Of a stretch of DNA of 64,000 nucleotides, positions 1 to 8,398 are shown in pieces. Numbering within the stretch: position 1 is the first letter of the stretch; every line of letters starts with the position of its first letter. The translations under genes were made by a program, and so were the position numbers. The notes under the pieces are model-generated. The model saw nothing but the letters and a program-made list of their open reading frames with translations. It had not been told where the DNA came from and ran no database searches. Origin of the DNA: Microbispora rosea (GTDB lineage: Bacteria; Actinomycetota; Actinomycetes; Streptosporangiales; Streptosporangiaceae); contig NZ_FTNI01000004.1 in NCBI RefSeq assembly GCF_900156315.1, positions 248,001 through 312,000 on the forward strand, read 5' to 3'.

Positions 1-1
1 C

Positions 2-358
2 GCCGAGTGGCTGTGGGCGGAGCACGCCGGCCAGTACACGGCCGATTCCGCCTTCCGGCGCTACTACGCGAACGCGGCCGACCCGATGTGGAACTACCCC
101 CCGGGCACGGCCCGCGCCAGCGACCTGTTCGGCTCCGCCGTCTACAACCGCGGCGCGATGACGCTGCACGCCCTGCGCCGGGAGATCGGGGACGACAAGT
201 TCTTCCCGCTGATCAGGGAGTGGACGAACGCCCACAGGTACGGCACCGTCACGACGCAGGAGTTCATCGCGCTGGCCGAGCGCGTCTCGGGCAAGAACCT
301 CAAGGAGCTGTTCGACGCCTGGCTGTTCCAGCCGAGGCGGCCCGCCCCGATCACGTGA
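2..358 (+). CDS. M1-family metallopeptidase, C-terminal fragment
   Basis: This is the 3' end of a gene that begins before the window; the frame is open from base 2 to a TGA at 356-358. The fragment (about 118 residues) reads AEWLWAEHAG... and ends in a helical region with YNRGAMTLHALR, FFPLIREWTNAHRYG and LFDAWLFQ. That pattern is typical of the end of the catalytic region in actinobacterial M1 aminopeptidase-like zinc proteases. The HExxH zinc motif would lie upstream, outside the window, so activity cannot be judged. It converges on ilvA with a gap of about 25 bases. Confidence 0.75.
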   Translation, partial: AEWLWAEHAGQYTADSAFRRYYANAADPMWNYPPGTARASDLFGSAVYNRGAMTLHALRREIGDDKFFPLIREWTNAHRYGTVTTQEFIALAERVSGKNLKELFDAWLFQPRRPAPIT

Positions 359-383
359 CCGGCGCGGGCCCGGGCGGGAGAGA

Positions 384-1598
384 CTAGGAGAACAGCAGCT
401 TGTAGCCGTCCCGCCGCAGGGCGCTCAGCACCTCGTCGCAGTGCGCCGGGCCACGGGTCTCCAACTGCAGCAGGACCTCGGCCTCCTCCAGGTGCAGCCG
501 GGAGCCGAACCGCTCGTGCACCACGTCGAGCACGTTGGCGCCGAGGTCGGCCAGCCGGGCCAGCAGCGCGGCCAGCGCCCCGGGACGGTCGGTCAGCCGG
601 ATGCGGAAGGCGAGGTAGCGGCCCGCCGCCGCCAGGCCGTGCCGCAGCACCCTGGCCAGCAGCAGCGGGTCGATGTTGCCGCCCGACAGCACGACGACCA
701 CCGGCGGCTCGAACGCGTGCGGCTGATCGAGCAGCGCCGCGACCCCCGCCACCCCGGCCGGCTCCACCAGCAGCTTCGAGCGTTCGAGGCACAGCAGCAG
801 GGCCCGTGACAGCGACTCCTCCGAGACCGTCACGACGCTGTCCACCAGGTAGTGGATCAACTCGAACGGCAGGTCGCCCGGCCGCCCGACCGCGATGCCG
901 TCCGCCATCGTCGACGTGGGCTCGACCATGACCGGCCGGCCGGCGGCCAGCGAGTCGGGGTAGGCCGCGGCCCGCTCGGCCTGCACGCCCACCACCTTGA
1001 TCCCCGGACGCTGGGACTTCACCGCGAGCGCGACCCCCGCCGCGAGACCGCCGCCGCCGATGGGCAGCACGATCGTGGCCGTGCCGGGAAGCTGCTCAAG
1101 GATCTCCAGGCCGACCGTGCCCTGCCCGGCCACCACGTCGGGGTGGTCGAACGGGTGGATGAACACCGCGCCGGTCCTGTCGGCGTGCTCCTTCGCCGCC
1201 CGCAGCGCCTCGTCGACCGTGTGCCCCGCGAAGACCACGTCCGCGCCGTACGCCCGGGTGGCCTCCACCTTCGGCAGCGGCGCGCCCTCGGGCATGTAGA
1301 CGGTCGACTTGGCCCCGACCAGCGACGAGCCCAGCGCCACGCCCTGCGCGTGGTTGCCCGCGCTGGCCGCCACCACGCCCCTGGCCCGCTCCTCCTCGCT
1401 CAGGCGCGCGATCCGCACGTAGGCCCCGCGGATCTTGAACGACCCGGCCCGCTGGAGGTTCTCGCATTTGAGGTGCACCGAGCCGCCGACGATCTCGGAC
1501 AGCACCCGTGAGTGCAGGACGGGCGTCTGCGCCGCCACTTCCGACAGCGACTCGCGTGCGGCGACGACGTCCTCGTACGTCACCTGTGGGACAGCCAT
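384..1598 (-). CDS. ilvA: Threonine ammonia-lyase with C-terminal ACT domain
   Basis: PLP enzyme that deaminates L-threonine to 2-oxobutanoate, the first step toward isoleucine. The 404-residue protein has the PLP-lysine motif SFKIRGAY (Lys55), a glycine-rich phosphate loop IGGGGLAAG near residue 180, and a single ACT domain from about residue 327 (FRIRLTDRPGALAALLARLADLG) to the end. One ACT domain and about 400 residues is the short actinobacterial form, unlike the two-domain enzyme of E. coli. The start chosen is the ATG giving MAVPQVTYEDV; an in-frame upstream extension to 1631 looks non-coding. The ACT domain suggests allosteric control by an amino acid. Confidence 0.93.
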   Translation of the reverse strand: MAVPQVTYEDVVAARESLSEVAAQTPVLHSRVLSEIVGGSVHLKCENLQRAGSFKIRGAYVRIARLSEEERARGVVAASAGNHAQGVALGSSLVGAKSTVYMPEGAPLPKVEATRAYGADVVFAGHTVDEALRAAKEHADRTGAVFIHPFDHPDVVAGQGTVGLEILEQLPGTATIVLPIGGGGLAAGVALAVKSQRPGIKVVGVQAERAAAYPDSLAAGRPVMVEPTSTMADGIAVGRPGDLPFELIHYLVDSVVTVSEESLSRALLLCLERSKLLVEPAGVAGVAALLDQPHAFEPPVVVVLSGGNIDPLLLARVLRHGLAAAGRYLAFRIRLTDRPGALAALLARLADLGANVLDVVHERFGSRLHLEEAEVLLQLETRGPAHCDEVLSALRRDGYKLLFS

Positions 1599-1635
1599 GC
1601 GCCAATCATCACAGGTCCCCGAAGGCGACACGCCT

Positions 1636-2604
1636 TCAGAGGGAGGGGCACCAGTATTTGTCCGCGCCGATCACGAGGGCGGCGGCGCCGACGAGACCGG
1701 CGTCCTGGCCGAGCGCGGCGGGCACGACCCGCACCCGCCCGGCGAACTCCATCCGGGTGTGCTCTCGCAAGGCCTCCTCCAGCGGCCCGAACAGCAGGTC
1801 GCCCGCCTGGCTGAGCCCGCCGCCGACGGTCACGAGATCGAGGTCGCACAGGTTGACGGCGGAGGCGATCGCGATGCCCAGGGCGCGCCCGGCCCGGGCC
1901 ATCGCGGCCAGCGCGATCGGGTCGCCCGCCGCGGCGTCGGCGGCCAGCCTGCGCGCGGTCGCCGTCCCCTCCTCCTGGTAGAGCTCCCCGCGCGTGACCG
2001 CGGCGTTCGGCGACCAGCCCTGGGCGAGCGCCCATGCGGCGAGGCCGGGGCCGCGGGCGATCGCCTCCAGGCAGCCGTGGCCGCCGCAGCCGCACGGCGG
2101 GCCCTCGGGGTCGACCACGACATGGCCGATGTGACCGGCGTTGCCCGTTCCGCCGTCGATGAGCCTGCCGCCGAGGATGAGCCCGCCGCCGACGCCGGTC
2201 GACACGACCATCCCCAGCATGGCCGCGCTCCCCCGCCCGGCGCCGCGCCAGTGCTCGGCGACGGCCAGGCAGATCGCGTCGTTGTGGATGCGGACCGGGA
2301 CGCCGGGAAAACGGCCGGCGAGCCTGCCGCGCAGCGGGAAGCCGCGCCAGCCGCCCATGTTGAGCGGCGAGACCTCCCCCTCGGGCCAGGTCATCGGGCC
2401 GCCGCAGCCGATGCCCACGCCGGCCAGGCCGGCGGGCACGTCCAGCCGGTCGAGCAGGGCGGTCAGCGTGTGCCACAGCGTCTCGGCGTCGGCGCCCTGC
2501 GGGGTGGCGACCCGCTCGGCGGCCACGACCTGCCCGTCCGGCTCCACCAGGCCCGCCGCGAACTTCGTGCCGCCGATGTCGACGGCCAGCGTGAGGTCGC
2601 TCAC
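1636..2604 (-). CDS. ROK-family sugar kinase (glucokinase-like)
   Basis: The 322-residue protein has the actin-fold phosphate-1 motif AVDIGGTKFAAG (residues 7-18), the catalytic-type segment RIHNDA, and the ROK zinc motif PPCGCGGHGCLEA near residue 180. This points to an ATP-dependent hexose kinase; glucose is the usual substrate in actinomycetes, where such enzymes also act in carbon catabolite control, but specificity is inferred. No N-terminal helix-turn-helix is present, so it is a kinase and not a ROK repressor. The GTG start overlaps the stop of the FIST gene (GTGA), so the two are probably translated together. Confidence 0.88.
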   Translation of the reverse strand: MSDLTLAVDIGGTKFAAGLVEPDGQVVAAERVATPQGADAETLWHTLTALLDRLDVPAGLAGVGIGCGGPMTWPEGEVSPLNMGGWRGFPLRGRLAGRFPGVPVRIHNDAICLAVAEHWRGAGRGSAAMLGMVVSTGVGGGLILGGRLIDGGTGNAGHIGHVVVDPEGPPCGCGGHGCLEAIARGPGLAAWALAQGWSPNAAVTRGELYQEEGTATARRLAADAAAGDPIALAAMARAGRALGIAIASAVNLCDLDLVTVGGGLSQAGDLLFGPLEEALREHTRMEFAGRVRVVPAALGQDAGLVGAAALVIGADKYWCPSL

Positions 2605-3827
2605 GCGCCCGCTCCCGTGCCCGTGGACAGCCCCGTGCCGCTGGAGAATCCGGTGCCGCTGGAGAAGACGAGCAGCGACGCGGTGAAGCCGTGGACGTGG
2701 TTGTGCCCGCTGACCGGCCCGACCTCGCCCGCGGCGAAGAATCCCGCCACCCCGATCGGCCCCAGCGTCTCGCGTACGGCGAGCGCGTCATGGTCGGCCG
2801 TGCCGAACATGCCCGAGCCCCGGCCGTTGCAGGAGAACAGCAGGGCCCCCTCGACCCGGCCGGAGTGCTGCTGCAGGTGGGCGTCGAGTAGTTCGTAGAG
2901 GTCCTCGTCGGCCGTCTCGGCATCCCTGACCTGGAACCGCACCGTCCTGCCGATCTCGATCACGTCGCCGACGGCCACCGCCTCGCGTTCGGGGTCGATG
3001 CCGATGACCCCGCGGATCAGGAAGTCGCCGCGCTCGTGGCGCTCGGCGTACTCGTCCATGGCGATGCCGATCTGTAAGCCGGCGGCCACCAGGTCGCGGT
3101 CCTCCTCGTCGAGGGCGCTGACGATGTCCTCCAGGCGGGCCAGGGCGGGCTGGCCGGCGAGCTCCAGCAGCACGTTGTCCTCGGCCCGGGTGACGACCAT
3201 GGACGGGCCGATGGGCCGGCAGCCCTGGCTGACGACCGTGCCGATGTTCACCTCGCCACCGATGATCACTCCGATCGCGCCGGAGTCGTGCACCTCTCCG
3301 TTGGCGAACAGCCGTACGGAGCCGCGGCCCTGGAGCCCGTTGGCCAGGCCGCCGACGATCGGCAGGCTGCCCAGCACCTCGTGCGAGTGCTCGATGAACG
3401 CGTCGGTGGGGAAGCTGTAGGGGTCGGCGAGCAGGATCGCGGCCCGGTCGTCGGGGATGCGCTCGGGCAGCCCCACCACCACGAACCTGTCCTCCGTCCG
3501 CAGCGTCTCCAGAGCGAAGGTGTCGATCCTGGCGCCGCCGAGGGAGGCCGCCCACGCGCTCACGGCGGAGGTCAGTTCCACGCCCTGCCCGTGCCCGATG
3601 ACGCCGGTCGCGCTGCAGCCGATCACGTCGGCCCCGGACGCGACGGACATCGCCCGCCTGCCCGCGTTGACCACGTCGTCGGGATCGTCCCCACAAACGA
3701 AGAAACACACCAGGTCTGGCGGACCCGACAGGCCGGCCAACGCCTGGCGTACGGCCGTTTCGGCCGCTTCCACCAGGTTGGCGCCCACGGCGAGACCGTC
3801 GGCGAAGCGGCTCGTCATTACCGCCAT
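2601..3827 (-). CDS. FIST N/C domain sensory protein
   Basis: The 408-residue protein has FIST-N (about 30-230; DLVCFFVCGDDPDDV, VIGCSATGVI) and FIST-C (about 245-375; LLFSCNGRGSGMFG, GFFAAGEVGPV) domains. FIST modules are predicted small-ligand (amino-acid-like) sensors, usually attached to signalling domains; here none is attached. The start is the ATG of MAVMTSRF, behind a purine-rich GGAGGAAGAGAGGG stretch; a second ATG lies nine bases inside. The last 20 residues are a Ser/Gly/Thr repeat (SSGTGF SSGTGL STGTGA). It overlaps the downstream ROK kinase by four bases, linking a ligand sensor with a sugar kinase. The ligand is unknown. Confidence 0.85.
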   Translation of the reverse strand: MAVMTSRFADGLAVGANLVEAAETAVRQALAGLSGPPDLVCFFVCGDDPDDVVNAGRRAMSVASGADVIGCSATGVIGHGQGVELTSAVSAWAASLGGARIDTFALETLRTEDRFVVVGLPERIPDDRAAILLADPYSFPTDAFIEHSHEVLGSLPIVGGLANGLQGRGSVRLFANGEVHDSGAIGVIIGGEVNIGTVVSQGCRPIGPSMVVTRAEDNVLLELAGQPALARLEDIVSALDEEDRDLVAAGLQIGIAMDEYAERHERGDFLIRGVIGIDPEREAVAVGDVIEIGRTVRFQVRDAETADEDLYELLDAHLQQHSGRVEGALLFSCNGRGSGMFGTADHDALAVRETLGPIGVAGFFAAGEVGPVSGHNHVHGFTASLLVFSSGTGFSSGTGLSTGTGAGA

Positions 3828-3986
3828 GTCTCGCCCTCTCTTCCTCCGCGACTGTTTCCTTGGGCCGATTCTCCCCACTGAACGGAGGTCGACGCACCGG
3901 CCGCCCGTCCAATTGGCCTCGCGGCCCGCAGCCGTGTCTCCAAACCCGGCTGCAGGATCGTCCGATGGGGACGTAGTCTCGACTCC

Positions 3987-5396
3987 GTGCACAAATCGCC
4001 CACGCCTGCCCCTAGCACTCTGCGTGAACTGCGCGAGAGTGGACATCGCCACCGCACGGTCAAGGCCGAGATCAGGGAGAACCTCCTGGCCCGGCTGCGG
4101 GCCGGCGAGCCCCGGTTCCCCGGCATCGTCGGCTTCGACGACACCGTCCTGCCCCATCTGGAGCGAGCGCTGATCGCCGGTCACGACCTCGTGCTCCTCG
4201 GCGAGCGCGGCCAGGGCAAGACCCGCCTGATCCGCACCATCACCGGCCTGCTCGACGAGTGGTCGCCCGTGGTCGAGGGCTGTGAGATCAACGACCACCC
4301 GTACGCGCCGGTCTGCGTCCGATGCCGGCGGCTGGCCGCCGCCCACGGCGACGACCTGCCGGTCGCGTGGAAGCACCGCGAGGACCGGTACGGCGAGAAG
4401 CTGGCCACTCCGGACACCTCCGTCGGCGACCTGATCGGCGACGTCGACCCCATCAAGATCGCCGAGGGCCGCACGCTGGGCGACCCCGAGACGGTCCACT
4501 ACGGCCTGGTCCCCCGCACCAACCGGGGCGTCTTCTCCGTCAACGAGCTGCCCGACCTGGCCGAGCGCATCCAGGTGGCGCTGCTCAACGTGCTGGAGGA
4601 GCGCGACATCCAGGTCCGCGGCTACAACCTGCGCCTCCCCCTCGACATCCTGCTGATCGCCAGCGCGAACCCCGAGGACTACACCAACCGCGGCCGGATC
4701 ATCACCCCGCTGAAGGACCGCTTCGGCGCGGAGATCCGCACGCATTACCCCCGCACGGTCGAGGACGAGCTGGTCCTGATCCGTCAGGAGGCCGACCTCG
4801 CCGCCCTCGGCGCGGACCTGCCCGACCACCTGGTGGAGGTGATCGCCCGGTTCACCCGTCTGGTCCGCGAGTCCACCGCCGTCGACTCCCGCTCGGGCGT
4901 GTCGGCCCGCTTCTCCATCGCCGCCGCCGAGACCGCCGCCGCCTCCGCCGTACGACGGGCCGCGCTGACCGGCGAGGAACGGCCCGTCACACGGGTCTGC
5001 GACCTGCCCGGCGTGGTCCACACGCTGCGCGGCAAGGTCGAGTTCGAGGTCAGCGAGGAGGGGCGGGAGATCGACGTGCTCGCCCACCTGCTGCGCCGCG
5101 CGACGGCCGAGACCTTCCGCGCCTCGCTCGGCGGCGCCGACCTCGCGCCGCTGCTCGACAGGTTCGGCGAGGGCGCGCAGGTCGAGTCGGGCGCGCTGGT
5201 GCCGGCCCACGAGCTGCTGCGCAGGATCGGCCGCGTCGAGGGCCTGTCGAAGATCATGACGCGGCTCGGCATGGGCGAGGGCGACGAGTCGCCCGGCCAC
5301 GCCGCCGCGGCGCTGGAGTTCACGCTGGAGGGGCTCTACCTGATGCGCAGGTTGTCCAAGGACGAGACCGACGGCGCCACGGTGTACCGGACGTGA
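3987..5396 (+). CDS. MoxR-type AAA+ ATPase (magnesium-chelatase I-like)
   Basis: The 469-residue AAA+ protein has Walker A GERGQGKT at 72-79, a Walker-B position that reads GVFSVNELPDL (Asn where Asp is usual), sensor-1 LLIASANPEDY, and a Cys cluster CEINDHPYAPVCVRC that may bind metal. It is followed eight bases later by a VWA-domain protein; MoxR-VWA pairs act as chaperone-like modules that remodel or insert metal into a target. The target is not evident. The GTG start at 3987 is the only good one; the 159-base gap to the divergent FIST gene should hold both promoters. Confidence 0.88.
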   Translation: MHKSPTPAPSTLRELRESGHRHRTVKAEIRENLLARLRAGEPRFPGIVGFDDTVLPHLERALIAGHDLVLLGERGQGKTRLIRTITGLLDEWSPVVEGCEINDHPYAPVCVRCRRLAAAHGDDLPVAWKHREDRYGEKLATPDTSVGDLIGDVDPIKIAEGRTLGDPETVHYGLVPRTNRGVFSVNELPDLAERIQVALLNVLEERDIQVRGYNLRLPLDILLIASANPEDYTNRGRIITPLKDRFGAEIRTHYPRTVEDELVLIRQEADLAALGADLPDHLVEVIARFTRLVRESTAVDSRSGVSARFSIAAAETAAASAVRRAALTGEERPVTRVCDLPGVVHTLRGKVEFEVSEEGREIDVLAHLLRRATAETFRASLGGADLAPLLDRFGEGAQVESGALVPAHELLRRIGRVEGLSKIMTRLGMGEGDESPGHAAAALEFTLEGLYLMRRLSKDETDGATVYRT

Positions 5397-5403
5397 CCCG
5401 GCC

Positions 5404-7347
5404 ATGAGCTACTTCTACCGGGAGTACCACGACGGGCCGGATCCACTGGCTCCGCCCTACGACGTGCGCTCGGCGCTGGACGAGATGGGCGACGCCATCC
5501 TGTCCGGCTCGACGCCGATGGACGCGCTACGCGACCTGCTGCGGCGCGGGCTCCCCGGCGCTCCCGACCGCCGCGGCCTGGACGACCTGCTCCGCCAGGT
5601 GCGGCGGCGCCGCCGCGAGCTGCGGGACAACACCCGGCTCGACGGCACGCTGGAGCGCGTCCGCGCCCTGCTCGACAAGGCGATCGGCCAGGAGCGCGCG
5701 GAGCTGTTTCCCGACCCCTCCGACGACGCCCGCTTCCGCGAGTCGGCGCTCGACGCCCTGCCCTCGGACACGGCGCGGGCGGTCCAGGAACTGGCCGGCT
5801 ACGACTGGCGGTCGGCCGCCGCGCGGCAGACGTTCGAGGAGCTGCGCGACCTGCTGCGCAGGGAGGTGCTCGACAGCCAGTTCCGCGGCATGCGCGACGC
5901 GCTGGCCAACCCCGACCCGGCCGCCATGGAGCGGGTCCGGCAGATGATGTCGGACCTCAACGAAATGCTGGACCGCGACGCCCGGGGGGAGCACACCCAG
6001 GACGACTTCGACCGGTTCATGCAGCAGTACGGGGACATGTTCCCCGAGAACCCGCAGAACCTCGACGAGCTGGTCGACCAGCTCGCCCGCCGCGCCGCCG
6101 CCGCGCAGCGGATGCTCGCCTCGCTCACCCCGGAGCAGCGCGAGGAGCTGGCCGGGCTGATCAACAACACGCTGGAGCAGGCCGGCCTGGCCGAGCAGAT
6201 GCGCCGGCTCGGCGACGCCCTCTACGCCCGCCGCCCCGACCTCGCCTGGGGCACCCCGGAACGGGTGTCCGGCGAGCAGTCGATGGGCATGAGCGACGCC
6301 GTCACGGCCCTGCAGGAGCTGGCCGACCTCGGCGACCTGGAGACCGCGCTGCGCCAGGACTACCCCGGCGCCCGGCTCGACGACGTCGACGAGGCCGCAA
6401 TCCGGCGCGCGCTCGGCCGCTCGGCCGTGGACGACCTGGAGGCCCTGCGGCAGGTCGAGCGCGAGCTGGAGGCCCAGGGCTACCTGCGGCGCAACCGCGG
6501 CAAGCTGGAGCTCACCCCCAAGGCCGTACGCCGGCTCGGGGAGACCGCCCTGCGCCGGGTCTTCGCCTCGCTCGACTCGGGCCGCCGCGGCGACCACGAC
6601 CAGCGCGACGCGGGCACGGCCGGGGAACCGACCGGATCGACCCGCCAGTGGCGTTTCGGCGACGAGCAGCCCATCGACGTCGTGCGTACGGTCGTCAACG
6701 GCGTGCGGCGGGGCGGCGGCGCGCCGGTGACCCTGACGGTGGACGACTTCGAGGTCGTGGAGACCGAGCGGCGCTCGGCGGCGGCGGTGTGCCTGCTGGT
6801 CGACCTGTCCTACTCGATGGCCCTGCGCGGCACCTGGGCGGCGGCCAAGCAGACCGCGCTCGCCCTCCAGGCGCTGGTGGCCTCGAAGTTCCCGCAGGAC
6901 GCCGTGCAGATCATCGGGTTCTCGAACTACGCGCGGGTGCTGCGGCCCGACGAGCTCGCCGGGCTCGAATGGGACATGGTGCAGGGCACCAACCTGCACC
7001 ATGCCCTGCTGATCGCGGGCCGTCACCTCGACCGGCACCCGGACTTCGAGCCGGTGGTCCTGGTCGTGACCGACGGCGAGCCGACGGCACATCTGATGCG
7101 CAACGGCGTGCCGCGCTTCGAGTGGCCGCCGTCGCAGGAGACGCTGACGCTGACGCTCGCCGAGGTCGACAAGATGACCCGGCGGCGCGCGACGATCAAC
7201 GTCTTCATGCTGGCCGCCGACGACCGGCTGCGCGAGTTCGTGGACGAGGTCGCCCGGCGCAACGGCGGCCGGGTCTTCTCCGCCAGCGCCGACCGCCTCG
7301 GCGAGTACGTCGTCAGCGACTTCCTGCGCGCCCGCCGCACCCGCTGA
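5404..7347 (+). CDS. VWA-domain protein, partner of the MoxR ATPase
   Basis: The 647-residue protein has a long charged, helical N-terminal part (about 1-440) and a C-terminal von Willebrand A domain (about 455-645). A complete-looking MIDAS is visible: LLVDLSYSMAL (DxSxS), then MVQGTNLHHAL supplying the Thr, then VVTDGEPTAH supplying the Asp. It resembles the D subunit of magnesium-chelatase-like pairs. It is probably cytoplasmic: no signal peptide or membrane helix is seen. The gene starts seven bases after the ATPase stop, so the two form an operon. Confidence 0.87.
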   Translation: MSYFYREYHDGPDPLAPPYDVRSALDEMGDAILSGSTPMDALRDLLRRGLPGAPDRRGLDDLLRQVRRRRRELRDNTRLDGTLERVRALLDKAIGQERAELFPDPSDDARFRESALDALPSDTARAVQELAGYDWRSAAARQTFEELRDLLRREVLDSQFRGMRDALANPDPAAMERVRQMMSDLNEMLDRDARGEHTQDDFDRFMQQYGDMFPENPQNLDELVDQLARRAAAAQRMLASLTPEQREELAGLINNTLEQAGLAEQMRRLGDALYARRPDLAWGTPERVSGEQSMGMSDAVTALQELADLGDLETALRQDYPGARLDDVDEAAIRRALGRSAVDDLEALRQVERELEAQGYLRRNRGKLELTPKAVRRLGETALRRVFASLDSGRRGDHDQRDAGTAGEPTGSTRQWRFGDEQPIDVVRTVVNGVRRGGGAPVTLTVDDFEVVETERRSAAAVCLLVDLSYSMALRGTWAAAKQTALALQALVASKFPQDAVQIIGFSNYARVLRPDELAGLEWDMVQGTNLHHALLIAGRHLDRHPDFEPVVLVVTDGEPTAHLMRNGVPRFEWPPSQETLTLTLAEVDKMTRRRATINVFMLAADDRLREFVDEVARRNGGRVFSASADRLGEYVVSDFLRARRTR

Positions 7348-7698
7348 CGAGGGCCGGGCCCCGCACCGCCCGGGCGTCGCGGCCCACCCGCGGTGTTGCC
7401 CGGGTACGACGCTGTCCGGGTGCGGCACTGTACGGATGCCGCAAAGTGGTTCACCACCTGTCACGCGGGCATTGGTAAGCGCATCGGCGTGATTCGGGGG
7501 CGCGTTGCCGGACGACGGATGGTGACCGGACGAGCTGCGGACGGCGGGCGCAAGCGGGGAGACGGCGGCCGTGGTTTCCGGAGACCGATACCGGGAGATC
7601 GATAATCGATTGCCGACCGGGTTGCAATCGGCGGACGATAGACAGGCATCCCCTGTTCGCGCTGGTCGTTCCACATGCCCGGTGGAAGGAGCGCTCCC
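7348..7698. other. Intergenic stretch upstream of a small membrane peptide
   Basis: There is no convincing gene in these 351 bases. It contains the near-palindromic, less GC-rich patch GATCGATAATCGATT around 7595-7609, a possible promoter or operator, and a good ribosome-binding site GGAAGGAG just before the small gene at 7699. Confidence 0.5.
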
Positions 7699-7791
7699 AT
7701 GTTCGCAGCGGTCGGCCTCGTCGTTCTCATGATTCTCACCGGAGTGCTGTACGAGATGGCGGTCCACAACCGCCCCCGTCGCCGGAAGTAG
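7699..7791 (+). CDS. 30-residue single-helix membrane peptide
   Basis: An ATG is preceded by GGAAGGAG at good spacing and opens a 30-codon frame, MFAAVGLVVLMILTGVLYEM then AVHNRPRRRK, ending in TAG. Residues 2-20 form one hydrophobic helix; the tail NRPRRRK is strongly basic, so the C-terminus should face the cytoplasm by the positive-inside rule. The well-placed ribosome-binding site and the clean helix-plus-basic-tail layout support a real gene. I do not recognise a family. It stands alone between the VWA gene and the membrane protein at 7896. Confidence 0.55.
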   Translation: MFAAVGLVVLMILTGVLYEMAVHNRPRRRK

Positions 7792-7895
7792 TTCCGCGAC
7801 ACCTCGGCGCCTCGGCGTCCGACGCGCCCGACGCGCACGCGACGAGGGCGTCCGGGCGACTGCGGGGCGATCAGTCCAGGCGATAGCCTCTGCCC

Positions 7896-8327
7896 ATGTC
7901 GCCTCTCGACCATCTGCTGCTGTGGTTGCACATAGGGTTCGCGATCTTCGCGCTCGGTCCGCTCACGGCGGTCACGAGCGTCACGCCGCGTTACATCCGG
8001 GCGCGCGATCTGAGCGTGCTGCGGTATCTGCACCGCGCGACCCGGATGTTCGGCCTGCTCACGATCGGGGTCTTCCTGTTCGGCCTGCTGCTGGGCCGCA
8101 GCGCTCTCGGCGCGCCCTACCTGTCGGTGTCGATGACGCTGTTCGTCGTGGCGGCCGTCCTGCTGGTGATCGTCGAGCGTGACCAGCGTACGGCCATCGC
8201 GGCGCTGTCCACCGAGTCGCCGGAGGACGACGCCAAGGTGCAGACCGGCCGGATCGCCGCGCTGGGCGGCATCAGCGCCCTGATCTGGCTCGTCATCCTG
8301 TTCCTGATGGTCTTCTTCAACCCCTGA
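7896..8327 (+). CDS. Small four-helix membrane protein (DUF2269-like)
   Basis: The 143-residue protein has four hydrophobic segments at about 5-27 (HLLLWLHIGFAIFALGPLTA), 50-68, 77-95 and 121-141. The LHI...GPL...RYLHR arrangement is like DUF2269 integral membrane proteins, in which an early His in the first helix is conserved. No enzymatic motif is seen and the function is unknown. It stands alone and co-directional with the MFS gene 71 bases downstream. A short charged loop ERDQRTAIAALSTESPEDD separates helices 3 and 4. Confidence 0.75.
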   Translation: MSPLDHLLLWLHIGFAIFALGPLTAVTSVTPRYIRARDLSVLRYLHRATRMFGLLTIGVFLFGLLLGRSALGAPYLSVSMTLFVVAAVLLVIVERDQRTAIAALSTESPEDDAKVQTGRIAALGGISALIWLVILFLMVFFNP

Positions 8328-8398
8328 GAAAAGATTCCCGCTTTCCCCTGAATGTCCGGTAGAACGTCTTTGGCCGGAAACGGGGGAATGAGGAGCGG

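Noticed and set aside
3828-5405. The first 526 codons of the long minus-strand frame that ends in the FIST gene
   Set aside because: They are antisense to the MoxR ATPase gene and lack any domain; the FIST protein starts at 3827 with a good ribosome-binding site.
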